Below are positions 7,838-17,168 of a stretch of 64,000 nt of DNA, in pieces. Every line of letters starts with the position of its first letter. Position 1 is the stretch's first letter. The DNA comes from CAYUWG01 sp964448285. Its GTDB lineage: Bacteria > Bacteroidota > Ignavibacteria > SZUA-365. The notes below the pieces were generated by a model that was not told where the DNA came from, did no database searches, and saw only the letters and a list, made by a program, of their open reading frames with translations. Where the stretch lies: positions 24,514-88,513 of the forward strand of contig CAYUWG010000009.1 in assembly GCA_964448285.1 (NCBI GenBank), in the 5' to 3' direction. A program made the translations under genes and the position numbers.

Positions 7838-10183
7838 TCAAGCAGCTTCCTTCTTTCTCCTTTTCTTCTTCGCACCATCGTCGGAGTAGTAATAGTAGTT
7901 CTGATAGTAGTATCGGTAGTAGGAGTAGTAGATTTTATCAGCATTGAATCTGTTCACGACGACGCCGGCAACTTTGGCGTTGTTGGAATAAAGAAGTTCC
8001 TGTGCCTTTTGTAAACCCATGATCTTCGTCGAGTCGGCTGAAACGACGAGTACGACACCATCGGAGTATCGAGAGACGACGAGCGTGTCGGCCATTGCAA
8101 TCACCGGCGGCGTATCGAGGAGAATCAAATCGTAATACTGGCGAGTCAGTTGGAGAAAGCGCTCCATCCTGTTGGACCCGAGTAATTCCGCCGGATGGCT
8201 GGGAATATGTCCGCACGTTGCGACATGCAAACCCGGCACTTTCGTTTTCTTGATCGCGGCGTTAACCTGAGCCTCTCCTGCAAGGCAGTTCGAAAGTCCG
8301 GGTTCACGCTCGAGTTCGAAGATCGAGTGCTGAACAGGACGTCTGAGATCCGCATCGATAAGGAGGACACGCCGGCCTGAGTTTGCGGCACTCACAGCGA
8401 GATTTGCAATGGCCGTCGATTTTCCTTCCTTCGGCGCCGGACTTGTAACGATGATGACGAGCGATTTCCCATTTACCGTCAGTGAATTTTCCAATGAAGT
8501 TCTCAACGTTCGATACGCTTCACTTGGCGGAGACTGCGGAGCGGACAACGTGATCAGCGTATCGGCACGGCTGTGATCCTCGTTCGAACCGAAAGTCGGA
8601 ATGAAGCTCAGGACAGGAAGGCCAAGTTTCTCTACGTCCTCAGGGCTGCGAACCGTGTTATCGAGATACCGAAGTCCTATTGCAACACCGAGTCCCAACG
8701 CCAGCGCGACAAGGACACCGATAAGCATGTTCAGTGGACGATTCGGTCGTACCGGATTTTTCGAGATCGAAGCCTTGTCAACGACATCGACACTGCCGAG
8801 CGTCGTCTGTTCGTTGATCATGGCTTCCTGATACTTCTGATCGAGAAGCGCGGTGAGTTTGTCATAACTCTGTCTTCGTCGTTCGAGCCGGGCAAACTCG
8901 ATCGTCTGACTTGGAATCGATTCGAATTTCCGTGAATTCTCCGTAATCACTTTATCCAAACCCGTGAGCGTCGCACGTTGCGATTCGATCTCGATTTCCT
9001 GTGAGATGATTTTCTGCCGAAGCTCCCGCGCGTAATCGAGAGGAGCGCCTGTTACGTCACCGGATGCCATGATGCGTTCCGTCGTCTGATCGATCTTGTT
9101 CAAGACGATATCGTAACGCTTCTTCATGTCGTTCAGGTCTTTCTCGCTGTATTGTTCCAAATCCGGTCTCTTCTTCAACACATTCTTCCTGTTGAACTCC
9201 GCACTCTGAATCTTCAAATCCAGGTCGATTTTTTCTTCAAGGAGTTGCCTGAGAATGGGATCAGCTCCTTCGGTCAATCGCTTTGCAAGAGTCGGTTCGA
9301 TAGTCTTCAGTTGCTTTTGAATTTCGGATTGAACGCGCATTGCTGCTTCGAGCTGAATCTTTGCTTGTTCTCGTTGTGCTTCGAGTGAACTTATTTGCCC
9401 AATGATTCCCTGCGTTTCATGATCGAGACTGACGAAACCCTCGGACTGTTGGAATGCCCGCAAATCATTTTCAATTCTTGTCAAGGAATCTTTCTTGATT
9501 CCAAGTTGCTCTTCCAAATAGGTGCGTGCCGTCGTGACATTTTCACGCGCAGCATCGAGATTTCGTCTTCGATAAGCCTCGACCATCAGATTCGCTAAAT
9601 GCGCAGCTTCACGAGGCGACGTGCTTTCCGCCGATATCTCTATGAAATCAAGACCGGATACCGGTGAAGCAGATACTTGACCCCGTACGCGTGATGCGAT
9701 CGTACTCTGCGAAGCGATTTGTGTCGATGTATCCAATTGTGCCAGACCGACACTGATAAAGAAGTCCTCAAGCCCGAGTGAACGCGCAATCTTCCGAAGA
9801 GTGGAAGGCCGTGCCTGTGCTTTGAGGATTGGCAACGTGTCCACGCGTGCGCCAGATTCAGGGGCCATGAGAAGAAGTTTTTCGGCAACCTTATTGGCCA
9901 CTTCATCGCTACGAACGACCCGGATTTCATTTGCGATAATTCTTTCGCCGCCCCATCCAAGATCCTGTGCGCCAAGACCTTGGAAGTTCTGATAGTTCAT
10001 GGGATCGAGAGCGCGCTTGAGACGAATTGTTGAACTCGACCGATAGATGTCATCCTGCTGAACCGTGTAAAACCACGTTGCCGTTACCACGACTACAAAG
10101 ATGGCGATGATAATCCACCGCCCTTCGTACACTATGCGAAGGTATTCTTGGAACTGTCTGTAAAAATCGTCTTTTGCGGTCAT
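7838..10183 (-). CDS. polysaccharide co-polymerase / BY-type tyrosine autokinase
   Basis: A 781-residue Wzc-like protein controlling chain length and export of a polysaccharide. The N-terminal Wzz domain begins with a membrane segment (about residues 23-43) and is followed by a long periplasmic coiled-coil region and a second membrane segment near 490-512. The cytoplasmic BY-kinase domain has Walker A (PKEGKST), Walker A' (LLIDADLRRP) and Walker B (LILLDTPP). The tail is a dense tyrosine cluster (11 Tyr within ~20 residues) followed by a Lys/Arg-rich end, the usual autophosphorylation site. The longest frame begins at a TTG at 10210; I chose the ATG at 10183 because it starts directly before the conserved Wzz region. 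The SLBB gene upstream is its likely partner. Confidence 0.9.
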   Translation of the reverse strand: MTAKDDFYRQFQEYLRIVYEGRWIIIAIFVVVVTATWFYTVQQDDIYRSSSTIRLKRALDPMNYQNFQGLGAQDLGWGGERIIANEIRVVRSDEVANKVAEKLLLMAPESGARVDTLPILKAQARPSTLRKIARSLGLEDFFISVGLAQLDTSTQIASQSTIASRVRGQVSASPVSGLDFIEISAESTSPREAAHLANLMVEAYRRRNLDAARENVTTARTYLEEQLGIKKDSLTRIENDLRAFQQSEGFVSLDHETQGIIGQISSLEAQREQAKIQLEAAMRVQSEIQKQLKTIEPTLAKRLTEGADPILRQLLEEKIDLDLKIQSAEFNRKNVLKKRPDLEQYSEKDLNDMKKRYDIVLNKIDQTTERIMASGDVTGAPLDYARELRQKIISQEIEIESQRATLTGLDKVITENSRKFESIPSQTIEFARLERRRQSYDKLTALLDQKYQEAMINEQTTLGSVDVVDKASISKNPVRPNRPLNMLIGVLVALALGLGVAIGLRYLDNTVRSPEDVEKLGLPVLSFIPTFGSNEDHSRADTLITLSAPQSPPSEAYRTLRTSLENSLTVNGKSLVIIVTSPAPKEGKSTAIANLAVSAANSGRRVLLIDADLRRPVQHSIFELEREPGLSNCLAGEAQVNAAIKKTKVPGLHVATCGHIPSHPAELLGSNRMERFLQLTRQYYDLILLDTPPVIAMADTLVVSRYSDGVVLVVSADSTKIMGLQKAQELLYSNNAKVAGVVVNRFNADKIYYSYYRYYYQNYYYYSDDGAKKKRRKKEAA

Positions 10184-10300
10184 TGGTCCCGTATAAAACT
10201 GACGCGCCAATATACTGACAAAAACACTTTCTTCAACTTAGGTACAATGTTAACGCCAACACCAGACTATCACCGCATGACGGATGAGGGTATCATCGAG

Positions 10301-10837
10301 TCATTTCGTGATGTTGATGACAGCAACCGTCGCGGTTACGAGCGAGGTGATAGCAACGACTACCTGAGCGATTCGCAGGAAGTTATCCACCGTTGTTTCC
10401 TCACCCTCTATGATAATCAGGTCCCCCGGAAAGAGAAGCAACTCAGGAGGTGTGATGGATTCATCCGTGACTTTCAGATACTTCGTTAGATCGACGGTGA
10501 AAACTTCTTTTAACTCGTTTTCTTTATCGACGCCGCCTCGTCGGACGACTTTTACCTCAGACATGTCTGCACCCTGCCTCGGCCCGCCGCAAAACGAGAG
10601 GAGTTCCAGGAGATTCGTTTCGCATGGGACGTCATAACGACCCGGCGCATTGACAAAACCCCAAACGGCAACTTTCAAATCGCAGCCGGTACCGCTGGAG
10701 AAATTGTACCACGCACCACTGCTCGAGGAATAAGTCCCCGGACGTTGTTTACCCGGGTCAAAGATCTGTGCGTTCGAGCTATGAGCAACCGTCAGAACAG
10801 AAATCCCGACGAGAAGGACAATCCATGATTTGGGCAA
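10301..10837 (-). CDS. SLBB-domain polysaccharide export-associated protein
   Basis: 178 residues with a signal peptide ending near NAQ. A single SLBB-type domain follows (VWGFVNAPGRYDVPCETNLLELLSFCGGP, then PGDLIIIEG), ending in a C-terminal hydrophobic segment (IAQVVVAITSLVTATVAVINI). SLBB domains occur in Wza-type export proteins, but the poly-saccharide export domain itself is missing, so this is a short variant. It starts with TTG immediately after the TAG of the EF-G-like gene, with GAGG about 8 bases upstream, so the two are translationally linked. The autokinase follows after a 117-base gap (10184-10300) in which I see no gene. Confidence 0.72.
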   Translation of the reverse strand: MPKSWIVLLVGISVLTVAHSSNAQIFDPGKQRPGTYSSSSGAWYNFSSGTGCDLKVAVWGFVNAPGRYDVPCETNLLELLSFCGGPRQGADMSEVKVVRRGGVDKENELKEVFTVDLTKYLKVTDESITPPELLLFPGDLIIIEGEETTVDNFLRIAQVVVAITSLVTATVAVINITK

Positions 10838-12922
10838 CTATTCGTCCTCGTGTTTGTGCTGTGATTCTTCGATGATCTTGTTCATGATCTCGGCCTGCAC
10901 CTCTTCATAGTGCGAGAATGAACGTTTGTACAGACCACGACCCTGAGTGATGGAGCGAAGGCGAGTGGCGTATTGATACAGTTCTGCAAGCGGAATTTTC
11001 GCGCGAATGATTTGGAACGGTCCTTCTGAGTCCATTCCCATGATTTTCCCGCGATGGCTTGAGATATCCCCCATGACATCGCCCATGAATTCATCCGGCA
11101 CTGTCACTTCGACAAGATAGATGGGTTCGAGGAGTACGGGATTCGCTTCTCTGAAGCCTTTTCGAAAAGCTTGTTGTGCGGCGATCTTGAAAGAGATTTC
11201 GTTCGAGTCCACCGTATGCTGACTGCCATCGAACAACTCAACCTGAATATCGACGACAGGATATCCCGCAAGAACACCTTTCGCCATTTGTTCGATGATC
11301 CCTTTGTCTACGGCCGGGATGTATTTATTGCTGATGACGCCACCGACAATAGCATCGACGAATTCATACCCTTCGCCGCGCTGTCTCGGAGCCATACGGA
11401 TATACACTTCGCCGTACTGTCCTGCGCCGCCCGTCTGTTTTTTATGCTTATACGAAACTTCGACTTTCTTCCGGATCGTCTCGCGATAGGGAATTCGTGG
11501 CTGTCCCAATTCCACGTCAACGCCGAAGCGTTGCTTGAGTCTTCGGATCATCGTATCCAAATGAATTTCCCCCTGTCCTAAAACGATCGTTTCGTGTGTC
11601 TCCTGGTCAACGCGCACGATGAAGGATGGATCTTCTTCATGGAGCGTGTGCAAGCCCGTACTGATCTTATCTTCCTCGCCTTTGGATTTGTGACGAATCG
11701 CTCCGGTGATGAGTGGTTCAGGAAACACGACTTCGTTCATTCGCACGCTGTAGGACTTCGTGCTGAGTGTGTTGTTAGTGTGCGTGTCCTTCAGCTTCAC
11801 GACCGCACCGATGTCACCTGCGACGAGTTTCGTGACTTCCTTTCTTTCCTTTCCGCGCATCACATAAATCTGATTGATGCGTTCCTGCTTCCCGGCATTT
11901 TGATTGATGAGATCAAGTCCGGAAGTAATCGCACCGCTATACACGCGGAAAAGTGAGAGCTCACCGACGTGCTGCTCGGAGAGCGTCTTGAAAACAAATG
12001 CGACAGGCTCGCCGCCGGGATGCGGATTGACGAGCACTTTGTTTTCCGTTCCGTTCGTCGCTTCAACCGGTCCGATGGTCGCTGGCGAAGGACAGTAGTT
12101 GATAAAGAATTCGAGCATACTCGTCACACCGATGTTCTTTTCTCCGGCGACGGCAAATGCAGGGAAAATCTGTCGTGCGGCAATTGCGCGAGTCAGTCCG
12201 GTCCGCAATTCTTCCTCGGTGAGAGTGCCATGCTCGAAGAATGAATTCATCAGTGTCTCGCTGGATTCTGCAACGGCTTCGATCAAGGCTTCATGAGCCG
12301 CATTCGCTTTGTCTTTTTGATCAGCCGGAATTTCGAGCGCATCGTACTTTCCCGACCCGTCTGTCTTGAACTGAAGAAGCTTCATTCGAAGGAGATCGAT
12401 AATTGCGCTAAACGTTGCTCCGGAGTTCACCGGATATTGAACCGGAATCACATTGTGCCCGAATCGGTCCTTCGCATTTTCAATCACCTGATCGAAGTCC
12501 GCATGTTCATTATCCATCTTGTTCACCGCTATGACAGCGGGCTTGTTCTCCGCGCTTGCGGACTTCCAGAAAAGCTCGCTTCCAACTTCGACTCCCTCTA
12601 CCGCTTTCAAAAGCAGGCACACGGTATCCGCCACACGAATGCATGAAAGCACGTCACCGATGAAATCCGTATAACCGGGTGTGTCGAAGAGATTGATTTT
12701 TTTGCCGCCATACTCCGCACTCAGCAGTGTACTGTTTATGGAAATCTGACGCTGAATTTCATCGACCCGGTAGTCTGACGTGGTTGAACCATCCTCGATT
12801 CTTCCGATGCGAGTGATCGCTCCTGCATTGAAAAGGATTGCATCAGAGAGAATGGTTTTGCCGGAACCGCCGTGACCGGCCAATGCGATATTCCTGATTT
12901 CTTCGGTTGTGTATTCTTTCAA
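10838..12922 (-). CDS. EF-G-like translational GTPase (paralogue type)
   Basis: 694 residues with the full EF-G domain order. G1 is GHGGSGKT, G3 is DTPGYTDF and G4 is NKMD; domains II-V follow with typical C-terminal EF-G sequences (GDVMGDISSHRGKIMGM). G1 differs from the AHIDAGKTT of the housekeeping factor, which places it in the EF-G-like group; these paralogues may act in ribosome recycling or stress. The longest open frame starts 44 codons earlier, but a TTG at 12922 has a perfect GGAGG 4 bases upstream and begins exactly at the conserved domain, so it was chosen. A candidate promoter lies at 12977-13008. Confidence 0.87.
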   Translation of the reverse strand: MKEYTTEEIRNIALAGHGGSGKTILSDAILFNAGAITRIGRIEDGSTTSDYRVDEIQRQISINSTLLSAEYGGKKINLFDTPGYTDFIGDVLSCIRVADTVCLLLKAVEGVEVGSELFWKSASAENKPAVIAVNKMDNEHADFDQVIENAKDRFGHNVIPVQYPVNSGATFSAIIDLLRMKLLQFKTDGSGKYDALEIPADQKDKANAAHEALIEAVAESSETLMNSFFEHGTLTEEELRTGLTRAIAARQIFPAFAVAGEKNIGVTSMLEFFINYCPSPATIGPVEATNGTENKVLVNPHPGGEPVAFVFKTLSEQHVGELSLFRVYSGAITSGLDLINQNAGKQERINQIYVMRGKERKEVTKLVAGDIGAVVKLKDTHTNNTLSTKSYSVRMNEVVFPEPLITGAIRHKSKGEEDKISTGLHTLHEEDPSFIVRVDQETHETIVLGQGEIHLDTMIRRLKQRFGVDVELGQPRIPYRETIRKKVEVSYKHKKQTGGAGQYGEVYIRMAPRQRGEGYEFVDAIVGGVISNKYIPAVDKGIIEQMAKGVLAGYPVVDIQVELFDGSQHTVDSNEISFKIAAQQAFRKGFREANPVLLEPIYLVEVTVPDEFMGDVMGDISSHRGKIMGMDSEGPFQIIRAKIPLAELYQYATRLRSITQGRGLYKRSFSHYEEVQAEIMNKIIEESQHKHEDE

Positions 12923-12976
12923 GTGGCCTCCAAATACCTGCGGAAATGCTTGTTTCGAACCGCTCCATGCGGTCAT

Positions 12977-13008
12977 CAAAGTTATGCCCGACCATAGTAA
13001 CTTCCAAA
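12977..13008 (-). promoter_or_regulatory. candidate TTTG-N20-TAACTTTG promoter of the EF-G-like gene
   Basis: On the minus strand, TTTG (13008-13005), 20 bases, then TAACTTTG (12984-12977). The same -7 octamer occurs upstream of the porW/sprE-like gene. It would place the transcript start about 45 bases before the TTG start codon. Confidence 0.5.
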
Positions 13009-13074
13009 CCGTACGATACGCCGTTTCCGTCGATTTTTCAGGCTTCTGAAGCACTTTGGCGATGGCTCATCCAG

Positions 13075-13105
13075 TTGGTTTTGCACAAGGGCGTAGATAT
13101 ATTTC
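13075..13105 (+). promoter_or_regulatory. candidate TTG-N20-TATATTTC promoter of cinA-pyr operon
   Basis: TTG at 13075-13077 is followed after 20 bases by TATATTTC (13098-13105), one base from TAnnTTTG. The transcript would start close to 13110 and reach the cinA ATG at 13126 with a very short leader, leaving no room for a PyrR-type attenuator. It is weaker than the other promoter calls because the last base deviates. Confidence 0.35.
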
Positions 13106-13125
13106 GCGGCCTTCATTGGCGCTGT

Positions 13126-14391
13126 ATGAAAGCAGAAATCATCTCTATCGGCGACGAACTTCTTATCGGACAAACCATCAATACCAATGCAGCTTTTTTG
13201 GGAGAGCGCCTTTCTGCTCTTGGGTTTTCAATCGCAAAGGTTATCACCGTCGGTGATGAGCGGGAAGCTCTGCTGTCTGCCTTTACTGACTCATGGAACG
13301 AATCTGATGTAACGATTGCAACCGGTGGGCTTGGGCCGACGCACGACGATATTACTCGAAGCGTGGTTGTCGATTTTTTCAAATCCAGACTCATTCAATC
13401 GGATATCGTATTCTCCGACATCGAAGCTTTGCTTCAACGGCGGGGCCAGCACATGCTCGATCTCAATAGAGACCAGGCAATGGTGCCTGAAAAAGCTTCG
13501 ATCATCAGGAATGCAACCGGCACAGCCCCGGGTTTTCATTTTTCAGAATCGGGCAAGCACTTTTTTGTAACGCCTGGCGTCCCGCACGAAATGCAAGGGA
13601 TGTTCTCCTCTTACATCCATAACGTACTCATCTCGCTGTCCGAGCCAACCAGAAAGATGCGGACAATACTGACGACCGGTATTGCGGAATCGCTGTTGGC
13701 CGACCGATTGAGCGGCGTTGAGACATTCCATCCATCCGTTTCTATTGCCTACCTCCCAACACTCGGAGGTGTACGACTTCGAATCACAGCAGACGGTGAC
13801 TCTACCGAACGATCTGAAGAGCTTCTTGCTCGGACATCGGAGTTCATCACATCGCGCATCGGTCAGTACATCTTTGGAGAAGGCGATTGTACGTTGGCAG
13901 AAGCAGTAGGAAACGAACTTCGGGGACGCAGCTTATCGATTGCAGTCGCTGAATCCTGCACCGGCGGCCTCGTGGCTGATCTTCTGACAGATACTCCAGG
14001 ATCGTCGGATTACTTTGAGCGCGGAGTAATCACGTATAGCAACCGTAGCAAGGAGGAGCTGCTTGGCGTTCCCTCTTCAGTACTTCAACAGCATGGAGCG
14101 GTGAGCGGCGAGACGGCAATCGCGATGGCAAATGGAATCAGAGAACGCGCCGGTACTTCAATCGGGCTGAGTACTACGGGAATTGCAGGACCTTCCGGAG
14201 GTTCTTCAGAAAAGCCGGTTGGACTTGTTTGGATCGGCATTTCCACGGCAGAAAAAACTCTGGTCGTGAAAGGACACTTTGGAAATTCACGCCGCATGAT
14301 AAAGGAGCGTGCTGCACACGCCGCGCTCGATACCGTCCGCAGAATCGTTACCGGTCTCCCCCTTCGAACGAGCACGATAACCGAGAAGTGA
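13126..14391 (+). CDS. cinA: CinA family protein / NMN deamidase
   Basis: 421 residues with both CinA domains. The N-terminal MoaB/MoeA-like domain begins at KAEIISIGDELLIGQTINTN and has TGGLGPTHDDITR. The C-terminal deamidase domain starts near residue 265 with AVAESCTGGLVADLLTDTPGSS and has TGIAGPSGGSSEKPVGLVWI. The C-terminal domain converts nicotinamide mononucleotide to nicotinate mononucleotide in characterised members, and the N-terminal domain acts on ADP-ribose. The open frame extends upstream, but the ATG at 13126 starts at the conserved first strand. The stop overlaps pyrR by GTGA. Confidence 0.92.
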   Translation: MKAEIISIGDELLIGQTINTNAAFLGERLSALGFSIAKVITVGDEREALLSAFTDSWNESDVTIATGGLGPTHDDITRSVVVDFFKSRLIQSDIVFSDIEALLQRRGQHMLDLNRDQAMVPEKASIIRNATGTAPGFHFSESGKHFFVTPGVPHEMQGMFSSYIHNVLISLSEPTRKMRTILTTGIAESLLADRLSGVETFHPSVSIAYLPTLGGVRLRITADGDSTERSEELLARTSEFITSRIGQYIFGEGDCTLAEAVGNELRGRSLSIAVAESCTGGLVADLLTDTPGSSDYFERGVITYSNRSKEELLGVPSSVLQQHGAVSGETAIAMANGIRERAGTSIGLSTTGIAGPSGGSSEKPVGLVWIGISTAEKTLVVKGHFGNSRRMIKERAAHAALDTVRRIVTGLPLRTSTITEK

Positions 14392-14930
14392 ACGCAGTCC
14401 AGAATATCATCGATGCCGAGGGTTTCGAGCGTGTCATCGCCAGATTGGTTCATGAAATCCTCGAACGAAACTACGGGAGTAAAAACCTCGCCTTTATCGG
14501 ACTTCGTACACGCGGAGAATACGTTGCCCGACGACTCGTTCAGAAAATCCGGGACATTGAAGGAATCGAGTACCCTCTTGGTGTTCTCGATGTGACATTG
14601 TACCGCGATGATGTTCGCAGGCATCTGAAGCAACCGGAAGTGCGCGCAACAGCGATTGATTTCGACATCAGCGATATGAACGTCATCCTTGTCGATGACG
14701 TTTTATTTACAGGGCGAACCATTCGCTCTGCTTTGGATGCTCTTATCGATATCGGTCGTCCCAAGACGATTCAGCTTGCAGTGATTGTCGATCGCGGACA
14801 CCGTGAATTACCGATCCGCGCCGATTATACCGGGAAAACAATCGTCACGTCTCTCGGACAGGAAATCCGCGTCCGCCTTCGTGAGGTGGATAGTGACGAA
14901 GGAATCGATCTCATCTCATTGAATAAATGA
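14388..14930 (+). CDS. pyrR: PyrR bifunctional regulator / uracil phosphoribosyltransferase
   Basis: 180 residues, the usual PyrR length, using a GTG start inside the cinA stop. The phosphoribosyl-pyrophosphate loop is VILVDDVLFTGRTIRSALDA, and the early motif FIGLRTRGEYVARRL is also typical. PyrR proteins have uracil phosphoribosyltransferase activity and in Firmicutes bind pyr mRNA. I see no attenuator-like leader in front of this operon, so the regulatory role here is uncertain. pyrB follows with a 4-base overlap. Confidence 0.92.
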   Translation: MNAVQNIIDAEGFERVIARLVHEILERNYGSKNLAFIGLRTRGEYVARRLVQKIRDIEGIEYPLGVLDVTLYRDDVRRHLKQPEVRATAIDFDISDMNVILVDDVLFTGRTIRSALDALIDIGRPKTIQLAVIVDRGHRELPIRADYTGKTIVTSLGQEIRVRLREVDSDEGIDLISLNK

Positions 14931-15862
14931 ATCGCATGTCTTCCCTCTCAATTCCCCATCTCCTCGGTCTCAACGGTGTTCCCTCAACGGATATTCAACT
15001 CATTCTCGACTCTACCGATACATTTTTAGAAATCCTCGAACGTCCGATCAAAAAGGTACCGACGTTGCAGGGATTGACGGTAGTGAATTTGTTTTTTGAA
15101 AACAGCACCCGAACGCGTGTTTCTTTCGAACTTGCCGAACGTCGTCTTTCAGCAGACGTGGTGAACTTTTCGGCGAGTACGAGCAGCGTCAGTAAAGGAG
15201 AGACCCTTCTCGATACGGCTCGCAACATCGAGGCTATGAAAGTGGACATGGTCGTCATGCGGCATTCAGCGGCCGGCGCCTGCCATTTCCTTTCCCGGAA
15301 ATGTACTTCGCGCTTCATCAATGCCGGCGATGGGGCAAACGAACATCCGACACAGGCATTGCTCGATATGTTCACGATCAGACAGAAACTTGGAACCCTG
15401 GAAGGTGTGAACGTCTGCATCATCGGGGATATCAGCCATTCGCGTGTTGCGCGCTCCAACATCTTCGGCCTTGTTACGATGGGAGCGAACGTTGCAGTAT
15501 GCGGACCGCCAACGTTGCTTCCTCGTTACATCGAACGACTCGGCGTCCGGGTCTTTACCGATGTTCGAAGTGCGCTTCAATTCAGCGATGTTATCAACGT
15601 TCTCCGTATCCAGCTCGAACGGAAAGCCGGCGCCGCATTTCCTTCGCTTCGTGAGTATCATCAGACTTTCGGAATCACTCGGGAATTGCTTGACGATACC
15701 GGTAAAAAGATTCTGATTCTTCATCCCGGGCCGATAAACAGAGGCGTTGAAATCGAGTCCGAGGTAGCGGATGGAGAATACTCCGTCATTCTCCCACAAG
15801 TCACAAACGGAGTCGCAGTACGCATGGCCATCCTGTATCTTCTCGGCACGAAATCGGAGTAA
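14927..15862 (+). CDS. pyrB: aspartate carbamoyltransferase catalytic subunit
   Basis: 311 residues. It condenses carbamoyl phosphate with aspartate, the first committed step of pyrimidine synthesis. The carbamoyl-phosphate loop FENSTRTRVSFELAE and the HPTQALLDMFT motif are intact, and the C-terminal aspartate-binding domain ends with HPGPINRGVEI. Length is normal for the catalytic chain. No pyrI regulatory chain is nearby. Start overlaps the pyrR stop. Confidence 0.96.
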   Translation: MNRMSSLSIPHLLGLNGVPSTDIQLILDSTDTFLEILERPIKKVPTLQGLTVVNLFFENSTRTRVSFELAERRLSADVVNFSASTSSVSKGETLLDTARNIEAMKVDMVVMRHSAAGACHFLSRKCTSRFINAGDGANEHPTQALLDMFTIRQKLGTLEGVNVCIIGDISHSRVARSNIFGLVTMGANVAVCGPPTLLPRYIERLGVRVFTDVRSALQFSDVINVLRIQLERKAGAAFPSLREYHQTFGITRELLDDTGKKILILHPGPINRGVEIESEVADGEYSVILPQVTNGVAVRMAILYLLGTKSE

Positions 15863-15865
15863 CGC

Positions 15866-17140
15866 ATGTCGTCTTACCTTTTTAAGAATGCGAACCTGAT
15901 CGATCCCGTAACGGGAAGGGATACCGAAACGGATATTCTCATCATCGATGGTGTGATTGCGCAATTGAAGCCAAACATTTCGCGAAGTGACGCAGAGATA
16001 TTCCATGTGAATGGGATGATCGCTTCACCGGGCTTCTTCGACATGCACGTACACTTGCGTGAACCAGGACAGGAACACAAGGAGACGATTGCATCCGGAT
16101 GCCTTGCTGCAGCGGCCGGAGGGTTTACAGGCGTTGCATGTATGCCGAATACATCACCGGCTATCGATAGCGCCGACGTCGTCGCATTCATCAAGACGAA
16201 AGCGGAGCGACTTCCCGTGGATGTATTTCCGATCGGTGCCGTAACGAAGGGCCGCAAAGGCGAAGAGCTTGCGGCTATCGCGGAAATGGTTCGCGCCGGC
16301 GCCGTGGCTTTCTCAGATGATGGTTCGCCCGTACATAATGCCCGAATGATGCGGCTCGCGTTGGAATACCTGAGCATGTTCGATGCGCCGCTGATTCAAC
16401 ATGCAGAAGAACCTTCCTTGTTTGAAGGCGGGGCAGTCAACGAAGGATATGTCTCCACGCTCGTCGGACTGCCCGGAATACCGCGCCTGTCGGAGGATGT
16501 CATTGTCTCGCGTGATATCTCGATCGCGGAATACCTCGATTGCGCATATCATGTCGCTCACATCAGCACCATTGGCGCCACAGATGCAGTGCGTTTTGCA
16601 AAGCAGCGCGGGTTAAAAGTGACGTGCGAAGTGACTCCGCATCATTTTTCATTGACGGATGAAGCAGTAAGGTCTTTTGATACGAATACGAAAATGAACC
16701 CACCGCTCCGCACGATGGACGACGTGATTGCGCTGAAGGAAGCGCTTCGTGACGGTGTGATCGATGTTATCGCAACCGACCACGCACCTCATGCAGCGTA
16801 TGAGAAAGACGTGGAGTACATCGATGCACCTTTTGGAATCGTAGGACTGGAGACTGCTTTGGGTTTAGCGATCACGGAACTCGTCGAGCATCGCTATCTC
16901 ACGCATGCGGAGTTGATCGAGAAGTTTTCTACTAATCCGAGAAGGATTTTGCGCCTGCCCGAAATTCACGTAGAAGAAGGGCAACCCGCGAACCTGACGT
17001 TCTTCGATCCGAAGCTTCAATGGGAAGTCGATGTCACGCAGTTTCGCTCGAAATCGAAAAACTCACCCTTCCACGGATATGTCCTCACGGGCAAACCGAT
17101 TGGAATCTTTAACAAGGAACAGTTAGTTTGGCTTGGGTAA
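15866..17140 (+). CDS. pyrC: dihydroorotase (class I)
   Basis: 424 residues, cyclising carbamoyl aspartate to dihydroorotate. Metal-binding motifs are in place: HVHLREPGQEHKET near residue 58, later single His residues (QHAEEP, HVAHIST), and ATDHAPH near residue 305, where the Asp acts as base. It starts 3 bases after the pyrB stop. In this class, dihydroorotase often associates with the PyrB chain, which fits the tight gene pair. Confidence 0.95.
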   Translation: MSSYLFKNANLIDPVTGRDTETDILIIDGVIAQLKPNISRSDAEIFHVNGMIASPGFFDMHVHLREPGQEHKETIASGCLAAAAGGFTGVACMPNTSPAIDSADVVAFIKTKAERLPVDVFPIGAVTKGRKGEELAAIAEMVRAGAVAFSDDGSPVHNARMMRLALEYLSMFDAPLIQHAEEPSLFEGGAVNEGYVSTLVGLPGIPRLSEDVIVSRDISIAEYLDCAYHVAHISTIGATDAVRFAKQRGLKVTCEVTPHHFSLTDEAVRSFDTNTKMNPPLRTMDDVIALKEALRDGVIDVIATDHAPHAAYEKDVEYIDAPFGIVGLETALGLAITELVEHRYLTHAELIEKFSTNPRRILRLPEIHVEEGQPANLTFFDPKLQWEVDVTQFRSKSKNSPFHGYVLTGKPIGIFNKEQLVWLG

Positions 17141-17168
17141 TAACCATCCACTCACACAGGTGACACGT

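Noticed and set aside
12923..13054. 44-codon N-terminal extension of the EF-G-like gene
   Set aside because: The TTG at 12922 has a perfect GGAGG and starts at the conserved domain; the extension also covers both candidate promoters' surroundings.
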